A stretch of 64,000 bases of DNA from Streptomyces sp. MST-110588 (lineage in GTDB: Bacteria > Actinomycetota > Actinomycetes > Streptomycetales > Streptomycetaceae): assembly GCF_022695595.1 (NCBI RefSeq), contig NZ_CP074380.1, positions 5,258,001 through 5,322,000 on the forward strand. The letters are read 5' to 3'. The position numbers and the translations under genes were made by a program. Position 1 is the first letter of the stretch. Every line of letters starts with the position of its first letter. This document shows, in pieces, positions 55,000-63,000 of this stretch. The notes beneath the pieces were generated by a model, which did no database searches, was not told the origin of the DNA, and saw nothing but the letters and a program-made list of their open reading frames with translations.

Positions 55000-55937
55000 T
55001 CACAGGCCCTTCAGTCGATCGACGTATGCCTCTCCTTCGGCGGTGAAGGCTTCACGCGCGTCATCCTTGGCCTGCCGGATTTGATCGCCAAGCCCTTCGG
55101 CGCGCAGCTCTGCTTCGTTTTCCACGCGTCCTCTGCGGAACCCTGTCCCGTAGAAGATTGGAACCTTCTTGTCGAGCGTCTTGGCAAGGTAGGAGGAACA
55201 ATCGTTCCCGGATGCGGGGCCGCAAGGCTCACGCTCGGTGTAAAGACTCTTTGTTTTGAGTGGCGCCTTTCCATCCTTTACTCTTTGTTCGTTGATTGCG
55301 TTAACGTAATCCATGACGTGGGGCTCGGAGTGGACGCCGCTGGCCCACTCGATTCCCATGGGGAGGGAGCTGTCGGAAATATAATGGGCGGCACCCGTTT
55401 CCGGATCGTGTACCTCTACAACCACATAATTTCGATTCGACCAGTCACCTTTGTTCTCGCCTGTCAATTCCTTGAATGCGTTTGCGGTGTACTTGCGGCC
55501 TTCGTCTGCAAACGCAGATTTCAAGTCACGACGTACGTCGTTCCGATCCGGAATGCTCTGCTGTTGGTGGTAGAAGCTGCCTGCGGAGCGATGTCCGGTG
55601 GCGTTCATCTTTTGAGAAAGTTTCTGGCGGAATTCATTCTGGCGTTCTTGCTTTTCCTTTCCTTCTGTGGTGCTCGGGTCGTGGTCCAGCGGGCGATTGT
55701 CTGGATGGTTTGGGTTCGGGACACTTGGGTCCAGCGCGCCAACTTCGAGTTCTCTGTGGAATCTCAGCGAGAGACGGGTGATAGCCGCGACTGCCGCGGT
55801 CTGTTGACCGCGCGAAAGTTCGTCGAAGCTGGGGTCACGCAGTGTATCTGTGAGCGTTTGCTTTGATATCCCCTGGGGTTGTCCTGGTTTTCCGCATTGT
55901 TGCAACAGGTCGCGAAGCTGGCCGTTGTTTCCCCAAG
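55000..55937 (-). pseudogene. C-terminal remnant of a deaminase toxin, cut by the IS element
   Basis: About 312 codons remain. The C-terminal 110 residues carry a cytidine-deaminase-like zinc site: HSE in SGVHSEPHVMDYV and PC-x7-C in TEREPCGPASGNDC. They align with the end of the large toxin (NYVVVEVHDPETG against NYAAVEVYDPKSK; FYGTGFRRG against YYATGYRKN). The frame runs into the IS left end, so the original N-terminal secretion and pretoxin regions are gone. Without them it is a silent or orphan toxin tip. The ATPase/SUKH-4 gene downstream is intact. Confidence 0.8.
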
Positions 55938-56009
55938 TGAGCTGTACTGAGATTTGTGGAGTCCCTGATGCCAGGGTTACCGTCCTGGCGAAGGAGAACC
56001 ACCAGCACC

Positions 56010-56321
56010 ATGGCAGCACCCCGTAAGTATCCGGACGAACTGCGCGAGCGCGCGATTCGCGAGGTCCGTACCACCGGCCGCCCGATCGCGCACGTCGCGA
56101 AGGACCTGGGCATCCACAAGGAGGCCCTGCGAGGCTGGGTCCGCCAGGCCGAGGCCGACCGCGGCGAGCGCGGCGACCGGCTCACCACCGCCGAGCTCGA
56201 CGAGTTGAAGCAACTCCGCAGGGAAGTAGCGGAGTTGAGGCGGGCGAACGAGATCCTGAAAGCTGCCTCGGTGTTTTTTGCCCAGGAGATCGACCGTCCC
56301 CGGACGAGGCCGAGCAGGTGA
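56010..56321 (+). CDS. IS3-family transposase OrfA
   Basis: 103 aa. Helix-turn-helix of the IS3 OrfA type (RKYPDELRERAIREVRTTGR, HVAKDLGIHKEALRGWVRQA) followed by a leucine-zipper-like coiled coil (ELDELKQLRREVAELRRANE). Its end overlaps OrfB in the -1 frame. A T6G run at 56274-56280 is a possible frameshift site for making the OrfAB transposase, though its phase is not the canonical one. Confidence 0.92.
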   Translation: MAAPRKYPDELRERAIREVRTTGRPIAHVAKDLGIHKEALRGWVRQAEADRGERGDRLTTAELDELKQLRREVAELRRANEILKAASVFFAQEIDRPRTRPSR

Positions 56322-57202
56322 TCGACCACCTGCGTGACAAGGGTCTCGGGGTCGATCCCGTCTGCCGGGTGCTGGACCTGTCGCCGTTGACGTACTTCGC
56401 CCGCAAGAAGCGGCCGAAGTCGGCCCGCCGGCTCCGTGACGAGCAGCTCATCCCGCTGATCGAGCAGGTCCACGCGGAGTCGGGCGGCACCTACGGCGCC
56501 CGCCGGATCACCCGCGCCCTGGGGCGCAAGGGTGTCGAGGTGGCCCGCTGCACCGTCGAGCGGCTGATGGCCGAGCTGGGCCTGGAGGGCGTCATCCGTG
56601 GCCGTCGACGCCGGACCATGATTCCGGAACCGTCGGCGCCGCGTCCGCCGGACCTGGTCGACCGCGACTTCACCGCCTCCCGGCCCGATCAGTTGTGGGT
56701 GGCGGACATGACGTATGTCCGCACCTGGTCGGGATGGGCGTATGTGGCGTTCGTCCTGGACGTGTACTCGCGGATGATCGTCGGCTGGCAGGTCGCGAAC
56801 CATATGCGGACCGGACTCCCGATGGACGCCCTGGAGATGGCGCTCTGGCGGCGTCGGATCAAGAAGGACTCCGGACTGATACACCACAGCGATCGCGGGT
56901 CGCAATACGTATCAATTCGGTATACCGACCGGCTCGCCGACATCGGCGCCTCCGCCTCCGTCGGCTCCGTCGCGGACTCGTACGACAACGCGATGGCCGA
57001 GGCGCTGAACGGCACCTTCAAGGCCGAGCTGATCGAGATGCAGGGCCCCTGGAAGGACGTCGACCAGGTCGAACGCGCGATCTTCCAGTGGATCACCTGG
57101 TACAACGAAGAACGCCTCCACTCCGCACTCGACTACGTACCGCCCGCCGAGTACGAGGAAGCCTTCTGGCGAAGCCAGGAGCAAACCCCGCAGTCCGCCT
57201 GA
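56318..57202 (+). CDS. IS3-family transposase OrfB (DDE integrase)
   Basis: 294 aa with an HTH_21-like start (HAESGGTYGARRITRALGRK) and an rve integrase core. The three catalytic acids are visible: Asp in WVADMTYVRT, Asp in IHHSDRGSQYVS and Glu in AMAEALNGTFKAEL. Apparently intact. The GTG start overlaps the OrfA stop. Confidence 0.93.
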   Translation: MIDHLRDKGLGVDPVCRVLDLSPLTYFARKKRPKSARRLRDEQLIPLIEQVHAESGGTYGARRITRALGRKGVEVARCTVERLMAELGLEGVIRGRRRRTMIPEPSAPRPPDLVDRDFTASRPDQLWVADMTYVRTWSGWAYVAFVLDVYSRMIVGWQVANHMRTGLPMDALEMALWRRRIKKDSGLIHHSDRGSQYVSIRYTDRLADIGASASVGSVADSYDNAMAEALNGTFKAELIEMQGPWKDVDQVERAIFQWITWYNEERLHSALDYVPPAEYEEAFWRSQEQTPQSA

Positions 57203-57241
57203 AGCAAGATCACCGGACTCTACGAAACTCGGGGCAGCTCA

Positions 57242-57268
57242 AACCTGTCTTCTTCCCGTTTTCCCCAT
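57242..57268 (-). pseudogene. Amidase 5' stub (nine codons)
   Basis: ATG 57268 and the codons for GKTGRRQV are identical to the start of the intact amidase gene at 51798; the IS follows immediately. It is what remains of a second amidase gene. Confidence 0.85.
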
Positions 57269-57425
57269 GACCGGTAGCCGACTACAGCCCGACTTCCGGC
57301 GCAAGAGCGCCGCAATCCGCTCCGCGCGGCTCCCGTGCCCAGCCTCCCCAGGCCGGCCGAGGCTTCACCCGCACCGGTTCGCACTGGTCGGCCGGCTTCC
57401 GACCGGTGACCGACAGGGCGTGACC

Positions 57426-57776
57426 TCACTGAGGATAAGACCTGTCCACAGTGAGATCGCCGTCCTTGCTCCATTTCTGGCGGCGAACGCACCTCCCTTT
57501 GTCGTCGAAAACGTAGTGTTGGGCGAGCTGGCCGTCCGGGTGCCATTTACGCCATTCGCCGACCACCTTCCCCATTTCATTCTGTCCTTCTGTCTTCTTC
57601 GAGCCATCGGAATACCACTGGGCCTGCGGCCCGTCCGGGATTCCCTGGGTGTAGTTCGAGAGGCTGATCACTCGGCCTTCGGTGTCCCTCGCGATCACTT
57701 CGCCGGTGAAGAGATCTTCTCCATGCCAGACGCGCAGGTGCTCATCCGTGTAGGAGTCTTCTTCTTCAATGCGCAT
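57426..57776 (-). CDS. MORN-repeat (YwqK-like) protein, copy 2
   Basis: 116 aa, near-identical to 51955-52305 (differences such as Tyr-Thr for Tyr-Met at residue 10 and Asp for Asn in HPDGQLAQ). Same hairpin repeats. Directly downstream of the first ATPase/SUKH-4 gene. The high identity of the pair against divergent toxins suggests a recent duplication or gene conversion. Confidence 0.8.
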   Translation of the reverse strand: MRIEEEDSYTDEHLRVWHGEDLFTGEVIARDTEGRVISLSNYTQGIPDGPQAQWYSDGSKKTEGQNEMGKVVGEWRKWHPDGQLAQHYVFDDKGRCVRRQKWSKDGDLTVDRSYPQ

Positions 57777-57822
57777 TGTTATCGCTGCGATCAAGCGGTG
57801 GCGGCGCCGGCCGTAGAGCGCA

Positions 57823-60008
57823 TCACATGATGTCCCAGTAGTAGTCGTCCAGCACATGCTGCCAGGCACGGGATGAGGCCGCCGGCGCGTCGATCGCTGC
57901 CAGCCAGTGCTGGATTTCTTCCAAGACGTGGTCGGAGTCGCAACCCTTCTGCTTGTAGACGGGCATGTGACTCCAGTACACACCGAGCATCACGGTGAAA
58001 GATTCCAGACTGGATCCCACCATCGTGATCTCCGGATGGGACCGGTCAGGGCCCAGAACCGACGTCACGAGCACCACTCGGCCGGTCTTGCCGTCGAGGC
58101 AGAGCAGCCCATTGATCCACGTCCCGAGTGCGTAATGCGACTCCGGTACCGTGATGGCGGGTCGGACGTCGGGAAAGCGCGTGGCAACGTCCTGGAGCCC
58201 GCCTTGCGAGAGATCGACGGTGTGCATGTTCAACGTGTAGTAGCGGGATACCGCAGGAAATCCGGTGGAGGTGAGGAAGTCACGAGTTGCTGGATCCGAT
58301 ACATCCGCCGGGATGTCGGCGGGGGCCAGCCGGTGTACGACGCCCTCGCCGAAGAGACGCTCCAATTGTTGGTGAGTGGGCTGGAGCCGGGTCGTGTCCA
58401 GTGGTCTTGGCACGATGCGACCGTGCGGCCGGTTGGCGAGTTGAACGTACGGCTTTGACGACGTAGTCACATGCTCGGCATCGACCTCGATGGCGAAGAG
58501 GCCGCCGTCACCGCCCAGCACGATCAGTGAACCGCAGGCGAGGGCGTCTTCCAATTGGAGTATCCGGATCGTGCCGACAAGGCCTTCTCGGCCAGCCTCG
58601 CGAAGGTGCAGTACGCTCGATATGTCCCAGTCCAGCTCGACTTCCCAGCGGGCGGAGTGCTCATGACTCTGTGCCCGGTCGGTGTCGGCCAAAGGCGCCT
58701 GGTCCTGAATCAGACGTCCGGTGGCCGCTTCCCACACCTGTTCGTCGCCGGCTCGGTTGACACTGATCACCAAGCCGTCCTGGTCGGCCGGCCGCAACTC
58801 GATGATGCCATGCGGCCACGGGTCGGGTGTGTTGAAACAGCCGGCCGGCCTCCAGTGCGACCACACGGTCCGCCACGGCAATGACAAACCTGCCGAGCTG
58901 ATGGCATTGGCCCGTTCGATATCCCCCAGTTGATTGCCGTGTGGTGCAACCAAGCCAACCATTCGGCGTGTGATTCAGGAGCGATGCCGAGCGCGTCGAG
59001 GTAGTGGATATCGGCTGCCGGCGTGCCCGGCACTATGCCGTCAGGGAACTCGCTGGGCAGTACTTCGAGGACAGAATCACGATCGCAGCGGGCCAGGGCT
59101 CGGGCGTCCGCCAGTACGTCGGCAAGTTTCCCGGCGGCTGCGGCATGTGGTGCCAGCGCGCGCTTCTCGTACGAGGCGAGCGCACGTCGTTCCTCGCGTT
59201 CGGCCTGCGAGAGGAAAAGCTGCAGTACGGTCCGGTGAAAGGCGTCTGCCTCATCATTCGGAGTGCTTTTCCGCAGCACGGCAGCCGCACATTGTGGGGA
59301 AAACAGTACACTTTCGTCCTCCGAGCCGCCGAAGGACAAGAAAGAGCAGCGATCAACCAAATCGCTCAGTTCTGCCGTACCGAACCGAAGGCCGCGCAAG
59401 TGGCACAGGGCGCTCCACTCGCTGAGCGTCACGCGCTTGGTCTCGGCGAGCGCCAGGGTCTGCAGGGCCGCCAACTGGTTTTCAGGCAGTTCTTCACACT
59501 CGGCCTGAAGTCTTTCCGGGCCTGTCGTGGCGGGCATGCGAACGACTGGAGCCCGCTCCCAGAGACTGACGAGACTGCTGTCGATCTCGGCGATGAACCT
59601 GACTTTCGAAGGAGGGTTGCGGGGATGGAACGACGAGAGCACGTCTTTGCGAATGTGTTGCGCCTCACGACCGTATCGCGTGTCGCCGCTCCACTGAATA
59701 TTGGCCAGTAGAATCAGTGGGCTTTCCTCGCACTCCTCGAGGGCATCCGAAAAGTCACTGGGGCCATAACGAAAAGACGATGAGGGCAGGCCAATTGCCT
59801 CTGCCAGCTTTTCCAGCAACTGTTGTGCGGTAATTCCGGTGGCATCTATGAGAATAGTGTTCTGTCGCGTCTGGTGCAGCAGCTCCAACACGCTGCTCTT
59901 GCCGGACATGGCAGGGCCGTCGAGGTAAAGCACTTCGCCGGGGAAATGCCAGGATGTAATGTGCGACTCGATTGCTTCCATTGCGTTTTCGCTGGGAGTG
60001 ATTTCCAT
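57823..60008 (-). pseudogene. P-loop ATPase/SUKH-4-like fusion protein, first paralogue, frameshifted
   Basis: Restored length about 728 aa. Walker A GPAMSGKSS at about residue 31, then ILIDATGITAQQL and LILLANIQWSG. The first frame covers the ATPase half and goes wrong after WLHHTAINWG; the second frame resumes with GDIERANAISSAGLSLPWRT and continues through GDGGLFAIEV to the SUKH-4-like end (DFLTSTGFPAVSRYYTL). Adding one C to the C5 run at 58923-58927 joins them. It begins 41 nt after the large toxin with GAGG before ATG 60008, so it is the probable immunity partner. May well be intact in the real genome. Confidence 0.82.
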
Positions 60009-60049
60009 CTCGCCTCATCTGAAATATGTGCAGGAAATTCTGTGGATGC

Positions 60050-63000
60050 CTAGGAGTGCAGGCCATCCGGCCCCATTATCATAATCCAAGACCTGGCAAG
60101 CCTCGACATGTTGTTGGCGAAGTCTTTGTCGAACTCTTTCTTGTGGTTGATCGAATTTTCTTCACCGCCTTCTATCAGTTCGGCATTCTTTCGGTACCCG
60201 GTGGCGTAATAGATGTCAACGCCTGGTACGCGGCTGGACAGTACTTTCGCGCAGTTCGCGTAACCTTGAGCTCGACCGCAGGGTTCACGGTCTGAATAGA
60301 GGCTCAAGGGCTCGTATTTTTCCCCGTCCTCGCGTTGATCGTTCAGCCTGTCGAGTGAGTCCAGTATGTGACTTTCCGAGTGCTGTCCAGTGACTTCACC
60401 GTCCGCTGGATAGGAGCTGTCCACGATGTATACGACTTGTTTGCTCTTCGGATCGTACACTTCTACGGCGGCATAATTTCTTCCGGTGAAGTCCGGGTGG
60501 TGGTCCCCCGATGCCTTCAACGCGTTGAGAATTTTACGGCCGGTGAAGGTTTTTTCGAGTTCTTCCTGGAAAATGGGATCTTTTCGATGGCGGGCGGCCC
60601 AATTGGCGCCCTTATGGGCCTCCACGGCAGGGTTGTGGGTGACGTCGGCTCCCTTCGGTAGCGAATTTCCGTCGTCATCAGTACCCTTTTGAACAGCAGC
60701 TTCTGACGGTGCGTAGGGGTGGTGTGAATATTCCGGGCTGCTGCCGACGGCGTGTGCCGCGTGGAAGGCAGCACTGAACCGGGCCAGGGCAGCCACGACG
60801 GCACCCCGTTCCCCAGGATGCATATCAGCAAAACCAGGGAGAGCCTGGGCCAGGTCGTCGGAGGTGAGTACTGTCCGCTGGGGTTCGCCATTGGGGTGGA
60901 GCAGGACATTCCCTTGCTCGTCCCTCTGAGGCTCAGTCAGACGCAATACGTCTGCGAGAGGGATGTTCCCATGCGGAGGCTGAGGCACTGCCCAGCCTTC
61001 AAGGCTCTGATATACCGGGTCCATTTCGACCCGGCGCACGTCATTCGTCTGCCGGAGATTCTGTTGATCCGGCATGGGGTACATGTCGTGATGGACGGAG
61101 CTGACCGTCTCCACCGGCCCCAGTCGTGGGTGCTGCTTTCGCTGGGGATCGTTCTTGGGGTGGTCCGGGTCCTCCGAGTGTTGAGGCTCGGCACCGGCCG
61201 GTGTGGCTGGGGCGCGTCGCTGCGTACCTGCGTGGTTGTCCGATGGGGCGGAGTTGGCATCCGGGACGACAGGGCGGCGGTCGGGATGCAGCGGGATGGC
61301 GTGGACGCCGTGGTCGCCGTTGTGGAGGGGGGTGTTGCTACGGCGGCCGGTTTGGGCGTCTATGTAGGTGATTTTGCCGTTGTGGTTGACGGCATTCCAG
61401 GCGTGGGCGCGGCCGTGGCGGTCCTGGGTGACGATGACGGCCTGGGAGCCGTGGCCGGCCTGGCGAAGGGTGTTCTCCAGGCGGTTGAAGGCGTCACGGC
61501 CGTTGCCGTAGTCGCCGAAGCGTGCGCCGAGGGTGTTCTCGATGCGGTCGCGGCCACCGGTTTCACCCCGGTCGGACGGGGTGCCGTCCGCGTTCAGGTC
61601 AGGGGTGCGGTGGGCTGCGGCGGTGGGGTTGCCTGAGTAGGTGTCGGCCGTCGCCAGGGCGGCGTCGACACAGTTGTTGTTACGGCCGGGGGCGTCGGGG
61701 CCGGGTTCGTTGATGCGGTTGACCCAGTCGCCGTGCTCGGGGTCCGGGTGCGGCTCCGGGTTGCCGTTTTCGTCCCGGGGAACCGAGTCCGCGACATGCT
61801 GCTGGTGGTGGTCGGTGGGACCTTCCAGGCCGCCGGGGCGCTCGCGGTTGCGGGTCTCGGAGGCGGGTGTCGGGTCGCCGTGGTGGTCGGACGGGTCGCT
61901 CGGGTCGGAGTGGGGGGTGTGCTGGGGCTGGCCTTCGTGGTCCGGCTGGTTCTGGTGGTCGGGACGGTCGGGAGTGGTGCCTTCGGTGCGATCACTGGGC
62001 GCATCAGGGTGTGAGGGATCGCTGACGCCCGCCGGGTCGTGGGGCACCTGGCGTTCGGGGGCGTCGGTGTCCGCGCCGGCGGGGTGGTGGGGGTATGGGG
62101 GTTGCTGCTGCTGTGGGTAGGGCTGGTTCTGGTAGGGGGACGGGGGATGGGGCTGCTGGTACGGGTTCGGGTGCTGTTGGTGGGGCTGCTGGTATGGGCT
62201 CTGGTGGGGTTGCTGGTAGGGGTTGGGTTGCTGAGGGTGAGGTTGAGGCTGCTGGAGGTATGGGTTGGGCTGTTGGTAGGGGTTCGGGTTTGGTTGTTGA
62301 TACGGATGCGGCTGCGGCGGCTGCTGGTAGGGGTTGGGCTGGTGGGGCTGGACGTACGGGTTCTGGTGTTGCGGGTGGGGCTGCTGCTGTGAGTAGGGCT
62401 GGGGCTGAGGCTGCTGGTGGGGTTGTTGGGGCGGCTGCTGTTGTGGGTGCGGCTGGACGTAGGGGTTCTGCTGGTAGGGCTGCTGGTGCTGGACAGGCTG
62501 AGGCTGGGGGTGGGGCTGAGGGTGTTGCTGTTGGGGGGTGGGGTGGGGGGTTTGGGTTTGGGTGGGGATGTAGGGGTTGCGGTTGGCGTCGAGGGTTAGG
62601 TGCCAGACGCGGTCGGCGTGGGTGTGGATGGGTTGCTGGCTGATCTGGCCGGTCTGGCTGTCGACCCAGATGACGCGGCCGTTGTGGTTGACGGCGTTGA
62701 AGACGTGCGCGCCACCGTCGGTGCCGTCGGCGTTCTTCGGCCAGGTGACGAGGACGGCGGCGCCGGCGCCGTGGCAGGCCTGGCGGAGCTCGTCGGCGAT
62801 ACGGGCGTAGCTGTCGTGGGCGTTCTGGCCCGAGTCGCGGAAGGGGGTGCCCGCCCAGTTCATGATGTTCTGGGCGCCGTCCCGTTCTCCGCTGAACCGG
62901 TCGAGCTTGCCCTTGCTGTCCGTGTCCAGCGTGCGTGGCGCGGAGACCTGGGGGTTGCCGTACCAGGATTCCAGGAACGAGCGGGTGCAGTCGGCGCAGT

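Larger units (their letters stand above)
55938..57241 (+). mobile_element. IS3-family insertion sequence, 1304 bp
   Basis: Imperfect terminal inverted repeats of about 27 bp, both starting TGAGCTG and both containing GAGTCC (21 of 27 match), bound two overlapping transposase frames. The flanking trinucleotides are AAG on the left and AAC on the right, so there is no target duplication. The left flank is a toxin gene and the right flank an amidase fragment, which indicates that a deletion or recombination followed insertion. Confidence 0.92.
57242..57781. repeat. 540-bp direct repeat, copy 2
   Basis: Begins exactly at the IS right end and matches 51772-52310. It carries an amidase stub and the second MORN-like gene. 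Confidence 0.95.

Noticed and set aside
55935..57244. 3-bp target-site duplication of the IS
   Set aside because: Flanks are AAG and AAC, not identical, and the two sides come from different genes.
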